From Lachnospiraceae bacterium (GTDB lineage Bacteria > Bacillota_A > Clostridia > Lachnospirales > Lachnospiraceae), in the NCBI GenBank assembly GCA_009911175.1, contig QXWX01000177.1, positions 1-6,770 on the forward strand: 6,770 nucleotides of DNA. Direction: 5' to 3'. Positions within the stretch are counted from its first letter, which is position 1; the number at the start of each line of letters is the position of its first letter. This document shows positions 1-6,373 of the stretch, piece after piece. The notes beneath the pieces are model-generated. The model made no database searches. It was given only the letters and a program-made list of their open reading frames with translations, and was not told the origin of the DNA. The translations under genes were made by a program, and so were the position numbers.

Positions 1-48
1 AACGTATGTGGTGCCATTTTTGTGTTTTAGATAGACCAGAGATGCCAT
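1..48 (-). CDS. N-terminus of an IS1634-type transposase (partial, runs off left edge)
   Basis: Sixteen codons are visible, starting with ATG at 48-46 and reading MASLVYLKHKNGTTYV before the window ends. This opening resembles the start of IS1634-family DDE transposases of Clostridia, which begin with a similar 'LVYxKHKNGTTYVY' stretch; that is recalled family knowledge, not a search. The start is well supported: GGAGGG lies at 61-56, seven bases upstream, and a near-consensus promoter lies further upstream. The catalytic domain is outside the window, so it cannot be said whether the transposase is intact. The gene points the same way as the recombinase remnant it has apparently invaded. Alternative: an unrelated small protein with a chance resemblance, which is less likely given promoter, RBS and sequence together. 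Confidence 0.72.
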   Translation of the reverse strand, partial: MASLVYLKHKNGTTYV

Positions 49-62
49 GCTGATTCCCTCCG

Positions 63-108
63 ACATATGTATAATTTCCTGTTTTTAGTATACCATTTAT
101 ACATATGT
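63..108. repeat. 12-bp perfect inverted repeat around the IS promoter -10
   Basis: ACATATGTATAA (63-74) and TTATACATATGT (97-108) are perfect reverse complements with a 22-bp spacer that contains the -10 box. Each arm also holds the 8-bp palindrome ACATATGT. The placement fits an operator or a 5'UTR hairpin that limits transposase expression. It could also be chance in AT-rich DNA, though 12 perfect pairs is long for that. Confidence 0.5.
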
Positions 109-115
109 TTGTAAA
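87..115 (-). promoter_or_regulatory. Promoter of the IS transposase
   Basis: On the minus strand TTTACA (115-110) and TATACT (92-87) are separated by exactly 17 bases. Each matches the sigma-A consensus at five of six positions. It sits 38 bases upstream of the transposase start codon and is the best promoter in the window. One arm of the inverted repeat at 63-108 lies in its spacer. Confidence 0.65.
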
Positions 116-127
116 GAAAAACATTGG

Positions 128-1462
128 CTAAACACCGATTTTATAAGGAATTTGGGGAATAAACTTAAAACCTATGTATAACAATTTCGGGAGATTAGGT
201 GTCATCATTTCCCGTACCTTCCGTGTCTCATCCGCCATGAGCTGGTTGCTCATTTTCCGGTAATGCTTGACACTGTTCAGCCCTTTATGCCCCAAGAGCC
301 TCGCAATCGTCCAGTCATCCAAATGTAACTCTGTCAGTTTCACCCCATAATAATGCCGGAACATATGCGTACTAAACTTAAAATAATGATCTTTGTCATC
401 TCTCAGATTTTCTTCCTGTATCATCCGCAGGACTTTATACTTCACTGTCGTGTATCTTAAAGGGGCATTGGTGTTACGTTCATCTACAAAAATATATTCC
501 GTTTTTCCATATTTCCCTGCGCTATACTCTATCGCCCGTTCAATCAAAGCAGCTGCTTCTCTGCTGATCGGCTTTTCATATACCCTGGTCTTCACCTGTT
601 CAATCCGAATCATGTCATGCCCATTCGCTTTTGACAAGCAGTCCGTCCTTAATGTAAGCGTATCGGAAATCCTGGTGCCAAGCATCTGGTGAATAACCAT
701 GCATCTTGCAATCTGTTCGTCCAGTTTGGTGATACAGGCCATCAGCCGCTTCATCTCTCCATCAGAATAGACCTTGAATTCAGAATCCAACTCCGGCGGT
801 ATATCCGTATTGATAAACAGGCTTTCCAGATGCGGCGCATTGTATATCTTCCCGATGCTTTCGAGAACTGCCCGGAGTTTCCTCACTTGGTCGCTTCCGC
901 TGCGGCAGGATCCATTTTCTGTCATCCGAAAGATCAGGTATTCTTCCATGACAGCCCTGTCAATCTCAAGGCAGGACTGGATTTCCGGCCGCTTTTTCTT
1001 TAAATAATCTGAAAAATTACGCATGGACGTCATCTCACGTTGTACAGTCCCCAGGCTTTCATAGTCCAGATGCCTGTAGATTGCCTTTTTGACCTCTTCC
1101 CGGATATTTTGCTGGCTGATTGCTTTGAAGTTTATGGTCTGCATATTGTAGATAGGATTCTTCCTGATCTTCAAGCCCAGCTTATCAAGCTCCCAGATAT
1201 CCTTTTCCTTTTCATCCCGTCCGTCTTCCTTTTCCAGAAATTTTAGCAGGCTGTTAAAATATTGGATCAGCCGTGAGTTTTTTACAGAAGTCCTCCCATA
1301 TACGTTCTTATATTCTATCGTAATAGGCATCCCGTTTTCCAGCATCCATGCCTTGATCTGTCGCAGCCATTTTTCTGCTTCCCTGTCCTTCAGACTCCTG
1401 CTGTTCCCAGCCTTTTTCTGTAAAAAAGCAGCTAAATATTTGAAATTGGATTTATCATGCAA
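128..1462 (-). pseudogene. Tn554 TnpB-like tyrosine recombinase, truncated at both ends
   Basis: The open frame gives 444 residues. The catalytic domain is complete by motif: Arg264 (LGTRISD), Lys291 (QVKT), His366 and Arg369 (HMFRH), His392 (LLGHK) and Tyr401 (HYRKM). A core-binding-like helical region lies at about 115-210. Sequence and architecture match the larger recombinase (TnpB type, about 630-650 aa) of Tn554-like elements, which works beside a smaller TnpA-type recombinase. The N-terminal part is missing: the first codon here is a TTG without a ribosome binding site, and the same frame continues upstream to a stop near 1530 with recombinase-like sequence (IDYKNHLVIRKRG) that belongs to the upstream gene. 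The last 24 codons come from an inserted IS. Catalytic residues survive, but normal expression and DNA recognition are doubtful, so I call it a pseudogene. Confidence 0.75.
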
Positions 1463-1520
1463 GAGGGTCGCAAAGCTTACCTCTTCGCCCCGTTTCCTGA
1501 TAACAAGGTGGTTCTTATAG

Positions 1521-2165
1521 TCAATAACAATTATAATCTATACCAAGGATTTCCCCAATCCTGAAACCCGTTTCTGCCATCAGCAGGATCAATGCCTGAT
1601 CCCGGCAGTTCGTACATGCTTCCAAAAGCGTCTTAATCTCATCTTTTCCGGCAGCCCGGACATTTCGTTCCTCCGCTTTTAAATACCCTCTGAATGCCTG
1701 GGAACGCAGTACCTTTTTCACACCTACGGAATCCGCAGTGACGATCTGGTTGTAAGAAAGCACCAGAAGGTCTTTCCCACGCCATTCGTCCTGCTCCATA
1801 AAAAGATAGAACCTGAACACATCCTGTAGGTATGCATTGCAGGTTCCATTGTTTGGAATCTTTTCACGATGTTCTTTATGCCGTCCTTGCTTCAGCCAGT
1901 CAAGGAAGTCAGTAAAGTGCTTATACTGCTGTTCAAATCTTAATTGATAAACGTCTGCCAGTTCCATCTGTTGTTCATCTATATACTGTAGATAATATGC
2001 AAGGGCCAGTGCTGCCCGCCGGATCGTATTCGGTGACTGCTTTGCCCTGACCTTATGCGTCAGATATTTACTTGGATACAATTCAATATCCATAGAATCC
2101 ATATCGCAGATATAATAATATCTTTTAGAACCATCCTGCTGCATTTTCACCTGATATCTGCTCAT
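1521..2165 (-). pseudogene. Tn554 TnpA-like tyrosine recombinase, 3'-truncated
   Basis: The gene starts with ATG at 2165 (MSRYQVKMQQDG), with GAGGAAG about nine bases upstream. The frame is open further up to 2405, but that extension has no protein-like character. The product has 214 residues: an N-terminal SAM-like core-binding domain (about 35-160), then the start of the catalytic domain (about 170 onward) with the first catalytic arginine at Arg202 in ETGFRIGEILGID. The frame then ends in Tyr-Asn-Cys-Tyr-stop. Shifting frame at that point restores the expected continuation (IDYKNHLV), so a small indel, for instance loss of two bases near 1525-1535, broke the gene. Lys, His-x-x-Arg and the nucleophilic Tyr are missing, because the downstream sequence soon becomes the second recombinase. 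Intact relatives have about 330-360 residues. As it stands it cannot be an active recombinase. Confidence 0.75.
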
Positions 2166-2495
2166 TTTCTTCACTTCCTCTCTTTCCTCTGACGCTATGT
2201 ACAGTATACCCACTCCATGCCCAGAAAACCATCTGCCAATACCACCAAATCGCTGTAAAATGCCCCTGAAATTCCAACAAACTTTCCGTCCCAAACCGCT
2301 CTGTTTTTTAAGCAGAACCAACAATGCCCAAAAACTTACCATCCGCACTCTGACCTGCACATACTGTAACGGTATCCAGCCTATTGGTGATCGCTTTCCA
2401 CACAAAGCTGAACACCCGCTTTTACCGGTTTGTTGATTCAGACATTTTGCGGCGAATAGTACGGCGATATGAACAGCAAGCCTGAAATCACTGGT
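2166..2495. other. Intergenic stretch between helicase and recombinase remnants; no secure gene
   Basis: These 330 bases lack a supported gene and no convincing terminator follows the helicase stop at 2496. On the minus strand two short frames look mildly protein-like: 2421-2308 (contains ADGKFLGIVGSA) and a second frame beyond the A-run at 2304-2309 (contains WDGKFVGISGAF). They could be one decayed gene split at the homopolymer, but neither has a start codon with an RBS. A Tn554-type element end is expected somewhere here; I cannot locate it. Confidence 0.3.
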
Positions 2496-4496
2496 TTACA
2501 TATAATAATCCACGTTCTTTCTCCTGCGGATAAATCTTTCCACATCCTCAATTGATTCCGCCATCTGGCAGGACGGCAATGCGCACAGCACATCTTTATA
2601 ATATCTTCCATCCCTGGCCGCCCGGCTGTCCAGAATGGTTACCACACAGGTATCCGTTTCCGTCCGGATGGCCCTGCCGAACCCTTGCCGGAGCTTCTTC
2701 TGCATGTCCGGAACTGCAACCGCCTTGATATATTCCCGCAGGTTTCCATACTGCTCTTTCTCCGCTTCCCTCACCGGGTCAGGCACAGCAAACGGCAGCC
2801 TTACGATAATCAGCGAAGATACCATGTCTCCCGGAAAATCCACGCCCTCCCAGCAGGAACCGGCTGCAAACAAAATCGCATTTTCCAATTTTTTAAACCG
2901 CATGATCTCTTCCTGCGTGTGCCTCCACACCTCCACCATCGTATAGGGCAGGCTTCCACGCAGAAGCTGGTAGACGCTCCCCATCAGAGCATACGACGTG
3001 AACAGTACCAGCGTATGCCCATGGGTAGAACAGGAAAGCTGTTTGATCCGCTTTGCGATCCAGATGGCTTCCTCCCGGCTCCCATGCCGGATCTGTCTCC
3101 CATCCTGTGGCAGATAAAGCAGGCAGTTCCTCTTATACTCAAATGGGGATTCTGCCACATATTCCTGTACCCCAATCTTCCTTTTCCGATCCGTTTCATC
3201 CAGTCCCAGCATCTGCCGGGTACGGTAGAATCCATTCCCGGCTTTTAAAGTTCCGCTGGTAAGAATTGCGGGAACTCCATGCCCCCATAACATTTTCTGA
3301 AGGTATGCCGGAACCTCCCGGCTGGTTGCGCAGAATACCGGAATGTGTTCCGCATCCTGCTCCAGATATAAAATGTATTTCCTGCTGGGAACCAAAAAAT
3401 AGCAGAGAATCTTCCCTGCTTCTTCCAGCCGGTTACGCACCCATTTGGAAACACTCCCCCTGCACCGCCTGACCATTTCAAACATCAAGGCGGCACTTTC
3501 TTTTATTATAGAGACGCATTCTTCCGTCTGCTGGAATGCGATCCTCTGTCCCTGCTCAAAGGTGTGGTTTTCCGCAATAATCTGGAAGAGTTTTTTCATC
3601 TTAGTCTTTAAACGTCCGGCTCGGATGCCCTGATGCTCCTTCTCCAGCATGTAGCAGATCTCCTGGATATCGTCACAGCATAAGGACTTTCCGCACATCT
3701 GTCCCGCCGCTTCCGGAAGCTTGTGGGCTTCATCGATCACCAGCGCCCGGTAATCTGATAAAAGCAGGCGATATCCCTTTGCCCGGTGGGCAGCATCCGT
3801 AAGCAGGTAATTATGGTTGCAGATCTGAAAATGAATCCCTGCACTTTTTACACGTTCCATATATCTCCGGTAACGGCAGGTTTCATTCCCCAGGCAATTC
3901 TTCGGGCAGAATTTCGGAACACATACAAGCCTTCTGTCAAACCCGCTCAGCCCATGCACCTGATCCATGTCAAAACATGTCCGCAGGGAGAGCAGGGCTT
4001 GTTTCTGGTTCTCATTTTTCCTCTTGCCGCGGATGGCAGAAAGCCGCTGTTCCAGACGGTTATCGCACACGAAATGCTCTTTCCCTTTCCGGACTACAGC
4101 TTTCAGCGGTATGCGGATCAATTTTTCTTCTAGCAGGAGCCGGGATAAAAATGGAATATACTCCTTTAAAATCGCCTCCTGCAATGCGATGCTGGATGTG
4201 GAAATGACCGCCGGATGGCAGTCTGATTTTGAAGCATTTCCGCCCCTTTCTCCATATTTATCCAGCATGATACATGCGACCAGATAGGCATACGTTTTTC
4301 CGATCCCTACGCCCGCATCGCAAAGCGCGATCTGTTTCCCCCACAAGGAATTCAGCATTTGTAGGCTTAGCCGAAGCTGCTCTTCCCGGACATTTAACCC
4401 ATGCTTTGGCATGAGTTCCTGAAAAATGTATTCAATCTCCTCATGTGCTTTTTTCTGGCACCATCCTATGTATCCGATATTTTCAACGTCCTTCAT
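2496..4496 (-). CDS. DinG/XPD-family ATP-dependent DNA helicase
   Basis: This 666-aa superfamily 2 helicase of the Rad3/XPD/DinG type would unwind DNA 5'-3' with ATP in the cytoplasm. Motifs appear in order: Walker A DAGVGIGKT (60-68); four candidate iron-sulfur cysteines Cys144, Cys197, Cys201 and Cys207 (Cys192 is also near), at the place of the XPD-type 4Fe-4S domain; DEAH box (255-258); motif V region GSCWEGVD (about 546-553); and motif VI QGFGRAIR (604-611). No motif is missing and the length is close to that of E. coli DinG. I chose the start at 4496 (MKDVENIG) over the longer one at 4559. It lies next to the stop of the upstream gene, has AGGG just upstream, and the extra 21 residues only repeat basic sequence overlapping that gene. 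Start and upstream stop overlap by 14 nt, implying translational coupling. Such helicases are common in Clostridia mobile elements; the exact role here is inferred. Confidence 0.9.
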   Translation of the reverse strand: MKDVENIGYIGWCQKKAHEEIEYIFQELMPKHGLNVREEQLRLSLQMLNSLWGKQIALCDAGVGIGKTYAYLVACIMLDKYGERGGNASKSDCHPAVISTSSIALQEAILKEYIPFLSRLLLEEKLIRIPLKAVVRKGKEHFVCDNRLEQRLSAIRGKRKNENQKQALLSLRTCFDMDQVHGLSGFDRRLVCVPKFCPKNCLGNETCRYRRYMERVKSAGIHFQICNHNYLLTDAAHRAKGYRLLLSDYRALVIDEAHKLPEAAGQMCGKSLCCDDIQEICYMLEKEHQGIRAGRLKTKMKKLFQIIAENHTFEQGQRIAFQQTEECVSIIKESAALMFEMVRRCRGSVSKWVRNRLEEAGKILCYFLVPSRKYILYLEQDAEHIPVFCATSREVPAYLQKMLWGHGVPAILTSGTLKAGNGFYRTRQMLGLDETDRKRKIGVQEYVAESPFEYKRNCLLYLPQDGRQIRHGSREEAIWIAKRIKQLSCSTHGHTLVLFTSYALMGSVYQLLRGSLPYTMVEVWRHTQEEIMRFKKLENAILFAAGSCWEGVDFPGDMVSSLIIVRLPFAVPDPVREAEKEQYGNLREYIKAVAVPDMQKKLRQGFGRAIRTETDTCVVTILDSRAARDGRYYKDVLCALPSCQMAESIEDVERFIRRRKNVDYYM

Positions 4497-5022
4497 CTGC
4501 CCTGCTTCTCTTTCCGGATTTTTTCTCCTGATTTTTCCCGCTTTTAGATTCCTTGGCAATCGGAACCGATCCCCTTTTCCATGATTCCGGTACCGGAAGC
4601 ATCCCTAACTGTCCATTGATACAGGCCATTATTTCGGGAACCTTATATTTCTCCATGTATTTCGCCGCCATTTCTTCACTCAGGGAACAAAAACTTTCCT
4701 CCGCTAATCCTACGATCAGGAATGTTCCTGCTATGATGTCATACAGGTTTCCTTCATTGTTATAGAGCCCACGGTTCGGCATAAGCCCATTCAGTTTTCC
4801 CTCATCATTCAGCACAACCGCTACCCTGTCTTCAAAAGGATATGTGGCATCAATCAGTCCCCCAACTTCTTTCTGCAGCGATTTTAAATCTCCGGAAATG
4901 GTTTTGAGATAGGGTGGTTTTAACGGTTCCACTACCAGGACTGTCATGCCGTCTTTTCTCTTTTTATCTGCAGCCTGTTTTTCTTCCCGGGCAGTATTCT
5001 GCTCTTCGTAATCGTAACTCAT
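4483..5022 (-). CDS. DUF3846 domain protein
   Basis: The 179-aa product has a DUF3846-like core at about 26-110, recognisable from MTVLVVEPLKPPYLKTI, the GGLIDATYPFED segment and the LNGLMPNRGL...IIAGTFLIVG segment. A charged N-terminus (1-25) and a Lys/Ser-rich tail (155-179) flank it. The function of DUF3846 is unknown to me beyond its frequent presence in mobile elements and plasmids of Clostridia. There is no signal peptide or membrane segment, so it is probably cytoplasmic. The start at 5022 (MSYDYEEQ) has AGAAAGG about 11 bases upstream. The frame stays open further up, including a GTG at 5115, but that stretch overlaps a strong hairpin and lacks a good RBS. It is the first gene of a two-gene unit with the helicase. 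Its long leader contains the nested hairpins at 5066-5265, which could control it. Confidence 0.82.
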   Translation of the reverse strand: MSYDYEEQNTAREEKQAADKKRKDGMTVLVVEPLKPPYLKTISGDLKSLQKEVGGLIDATYPFEDRVAVVLNDEGKLNGLMPNRGLYNNEGNLYDIIAGTFLIVGLAEESFCSLSEEMAAKYMEKYKVPEIMACINGQLGMLPVPESWKRGSVPIAKESKSGKNQEKKSGKRSRADEGR

Positions 5023-5065
5023 TTCTTTTATTACCTTTCTTTGCGTATGACGTTGGTACCACATG

Positions 5066-5095
5066 CATGCGGCCGTGGAGTACCACAGCCGCATG
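5066..5095 (-). promoter_or_regulatory. Strong hairpin in the DUF3846 leader
   Basis: CATGCGGCCGTGG (5066-5078) faces CCACAGCCGCATG (5083-5095) across the 4-base loop AGTA. Twelve of thirteen pairs are Watson-Crick. The remaining one is G-U in a minus-strand transcript but C-A in a plus-strand one, which favours a minus-strand RNA. It is 43 bases upstream of the DUF3846 start, with no U-tract, so it is not a simple terminator. Confidence 0.55.
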
Positions 5096-5139
5096 GTATC
5101 TGATATCAACGGCACACTTCGATTGATTTCATTTTGTAT

Positions 5140-5265
5140 CTGTTCAGTACCTTCACAGATACGATAGCAAGTCCATAAAAATTGCCTGCGGCAATGGGAC
5201 TTGCTATCGCAATCTATATACCTTCATACGGACAGCGCAGTATATGCGCAGCCTGTACTGAACAG
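5140..5265. repeat. Nested inverted repeats upstream of DUF3846
   Basis: An outer perfect 11-bp pair, CTGTTCAGTAC (5140-5150) and GTACTGAACAG (5255-5265), encloses several smaller ones. These are a perfect 13-bp pair, CGATAGCAAGTCC (5162-5174) with GGACTTGCTATCG (5197-5209); inside that ATTGCC (5181-5186) with GGCAAT (5190-5195) around a TGC loop; and GCGCA/TGCGC (5234-5238/5244-5248). This amounts to a compact cruciform or multi-hairpin RNA. Candidate roles are an RNA leader for the DUF3846-helicase unit, a transfer or replication origin, or a protein-binding site. Nothing in the window decides between them. Confidence 0.55.
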
Positions 5266-5465
5266 TTATCATATGTTTTCTTTTTTGGCATTCGTATTTG
5301 ACCCCGCATCCCCGAAAGCCAGCCATCTTGAGATGGCAAGGGAACATTACAGGCAGGCATCTGGCTGGTACAGTGTTGATGGATTCTCCGGTAGCCGAGT
5401 TGATTTATTTTTCTATTAGACTTGTAAAAAATCTCTGGTGCATACAACTATGCCAGTTTCCATAT

Positions 5466-5488
5466 AAAGGCATTCGATAATGCCTTTT
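5466..5488 (+). terminator. Possible rho-independent terminator
   Basis: AAAGGCATT (5466-5474) pairs perfectly with AATGCCTTT (5479-5487) around the tetraloop CGAT, followed by a short T-run (TTTTGTCT). The U-tract is weak and no plus-strand gene lies upstream. On the minus strand the stem is followed by only three Ts, so direction is uncertain. Confidence 0.35.
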
Positions 5489-5604
5489 GTCTAATAATCT
5501 GAAATTTCATCTATTCGTACCGATGCCGTTCACGGATGTCCGAAAGGTCTTGCTGATTACAACCTAAATTTCATCTTCTGTTTTTTTGACAGATATGTGT
5601 ATCA

Positions 5605-5730
5605 TTATCCCCCGCTTGTGATCATGGCGGAAAGCCAGCCACGGCTTATTTCAAGTATAAGAGATCGCTCGAAGCGAAAACGGGCGTTGTATGGGTAAAA
5701 GACATATTCCCCTCCGTCGGTTCTCGGCAT
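5605..5730 (-). CDS. Possible small protein of unknown function (41 aa, or 50 aa from GTG)
   Basis: The frame from ATG at 5730 to TAA at 5607-5605 (followed directly by TGA) encodes 41 residues beginning MPRTDGGEYVFYPYNARF and containing EISRGWLSAMITSGG. A GTG at 5757 would give 50 residues beginning with VYGQGWYF. The composition is protein-like and the frame stays open upstream through a Lys/Arg-rich stretch to a stop near 5787. An AAGGAT lies 11 bases before the ATG, a poor to fair RBS. I do not recognise the family. The motif GWLSxM recurs in another minus-strand frame at about 5308-5325. It overlaps the long inverted repeat at 5672-5772, which could equally mean the sequence is structural. 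It may also be the tail of a decayed gene. Confidence 0.35.
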   Translation of the reverse strand: MPRTDGGEYVFYPYNARFRFERSLILEISRGWLSAMITSGG

Positions 5731-5772
5731 TGGGAAGTACCATCCTTGTCCATACACCAGCCGTTTTCGCTT
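5672..5772. repeat. Long imperfect inverted repeat
   Basis: AAGCGAAAACGG (5672-5683) and CCGTTTTCGCTT (5761-5772) are perfect 12-bp complements. After a 4-by-4 mismatch, TGTATGG (5688-5694) and CCATACA (5750-5756) continue the stem. A smaller TTCCC/GGGAA pair (5707-5711/5732-5736) lies in the 55-bp loop. It could be an extended RNA hairpin or a recombinase or origin site; function unknown. Confidence 0.5.
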
Positions 5773-5845
5773 GTCCTGGCGCTTATCTTGTCACGCTTCT
5801 ACTTACGGGAACGTACCTGTAATGCTGGTATAAAATTATCAATGT

Positions 5846-5905
5846 GCAGACGAAAGGATTTTCCCTTCTACTATATAGCCGTTGGGAAAAGCCTTTTCGG
5901 TCTGC
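5846..5905. terminator. Long hairpin directly after the sigma-like gene
   Basis: GCAGAC (5846-5851) pairs with GTCTGC (5900-5905), AAAGG (5853-5857) with CCTTT (5892-5896), and TTTTCCC (5859-5865) with GGGAAAA (5884-5890), with small bulges. It begins four bases after the minus-strand stop codon. On the minus strand no U-run follows, so it would be an atypical terminator or a 3' stabiliser. On the plus strand it is followed by T-rich sequence and would look like a terminator for leftward-protecting read-through. Confidence 0.4.
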
Positions 5906-5909
5906 TTTT

Positions 5910-6332
5910 CTAAAAATTTTTTATTTTTTTTCTTAATGTTTTGATTTTTGTGTTGATAGTATTTTCACTAATTCCTGTTTTCTCAGAAATTTCCCTCCCT
6001 GAAAATCCCATCATCTTTAACATTAAAAACTGCAGTGTTTTTTTATCTGTGTTTAGAAGGATATGAAAAATCCTTTCATCACTTATAAAATCCAATAATA
6101 GCGAAATATCATAAATTTCATTCTTATACATTGCTGGATCTTCCAAATCCAGATTCTCTGGAAATGGAGCTCTATGTTCTTGATAGCATCTTTCAGACTT
6201 AAAGACCTCCCAATCACTGTCTCTTAATTCCTGGATAGATTTTTCTTCCATTCCCAGGGTTCGAAGCGTATTTTCTTCGTTCTCTTTCCACAATTTCCAC
6301 TTCTGTTCTTCTCTCGCTTTGTTAAAAGCCAT
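5910..6332 (-). CDS. Sigma-70 region 4-like HTH protein of mobile elements
   Basis: This 140-aa protein has a charged helical N-terminus (MAFNKAREEQKWKLWKENEE) and a C-terminal helix-turn-helix at about 105-137, GFSGREISEKTGISENTINT followed by a basic helix. The pattern is that of sigma region 4 or LuxR-like HTHs and of the small sigma-factor-like proteins often annotated in Clostridia conjugative elements. There is no region 2, so by itself it is unlikely to be a full sigma factor. It probably binds promoter DNA as a regulator of element genes. The start at 6332 is firm: GGAGG at 6345-6341, eight bases upstream. That Shine-Dalgarno is locked in a hairpin (6342-6373). The gene is visibly richer in A+T than the helicase gene, suggesting a separate origin. 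A long hairpin follows the stop. Specific targets cannot be read from the sequence. Confidence 0.7.
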   Translation of the reverse strand: MAFNKAREEQKWKLWKENEENTLRTLGMEEKSIQELRDSDWEVFKSERCYQEHRAPFPENLDLEDPAMYKNEIYDISLLLDFISDERIFHILLNTDKKTLQFLMLKMMGFSGREISEKTGISENTINTKIKTLRKKIKNF

Positions 6333-6341
6333 TCTTCTTAC

Positions 6342-6373
6342 CTCCGATTTGAATTTTTGAAATCAAATCGGAG
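6342..6373 (-). promoter_or_regulatory. Hairpin sequestering the Shine-Dalgarno of the sigma-like gene
   Basis: CTCCGATTTGA (6342-6352) and TCAAATCGGAG (6363-6373) form 11 perfect pairs around a 10-base loop. In the minus-strand mRNA the 3' arm contains four of the five bases of the GGAGG ribosome binding site, so the folded form should block initiation. The 5' arm contains the stop codon of the small upstream ORF at 6363-6455. The layout resembles translational attenuators or coupling hairpins. Confidence 0.6.

Larger units (their letters stand above)
1..203 (-). mobile_element. Upstream end of an IS1634-type insertion sequence, inserted into the recombinase 3' end
   Basis: The recombinase at 203-1510 follows its family up to Arg-Glu-Met-Met (ATGATG at 208-203), where homologues as I recall them continue differently. 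Here the frame instead reads a 24-residue tail of unrelated composition that stops at 128. The simplest reading is that an insertion sequence begins near 200 and carries the promoter at 87-115 and the transposase start at 48. I cannot see the other end, so neither the terminal inverted repeat nor the target duplication can be confirmed. The exact boundary is uncertain by several bases. Confidence 0.5.
5266..5909. other. Gene-poor stretch with inverted repeats and fragmentary reading frames
   Basis: No gene here is secure. It contains a terminator-like hairpin (5466-5488), a possible small minus-strand ORF (5605-5730), a long imperfect inverted repeat (5672-5772) and a hairpin at the end of the sigma-like gene (5846-5905). 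GAAAGCCAGCCA occurs twice (5314-5325 and 5630-5641), as does AAATTTCATCT (5502-5512 and 5566-5576). The minus strand shows several short protein-like frames broken by stops (for example one ending DLSDIRERHRYE at about 5515-5560), which suggests decay of older coding sequence. Confidence 0.45.

Noticed and set aside
393..1246. Plus-strand frames opposite the second recombinase
   Set aside because: Antisense shadows of a frame with all tyrosine-recombinase catalytic residues.
1521..1560. Programmed ribosomal frameshift joining the two recombinases
   Set aside because: No slippery heptamer is present at the break, and the downstream part is a different recombinase rather than the rest of the same catalytic domain.
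2635..4287. Several open frames of 60-190 codons on either strand inside the helicase gene
   Set aside because: They overlap a gene with complete helicase motifs, lack ribosome binding sites and show no family resemblance; they are shadows.
2496..4496. DinG-type helicase as a mark of a type IV CRISPR system
   Set aside because: No csf genes and no spacer-repeat array in the window; DinG-like helicases are common in Clostridia mobile elements without CRISPR.
5023..5115. Extended start of the DUF3846 protein at the GTG at 5115
   Set aside because: The extension runs through a strong hairpin, has no good RBS, and the ATG at 5022 has one and leads directly to the domain.
5214..5447. 77-codon minus-strand ORF
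   Set aside because: It starts with TTG without a clear RBS and runs through the inverted-repeat cluster; only its GWLSGM segment is of interest and that is reported separately.
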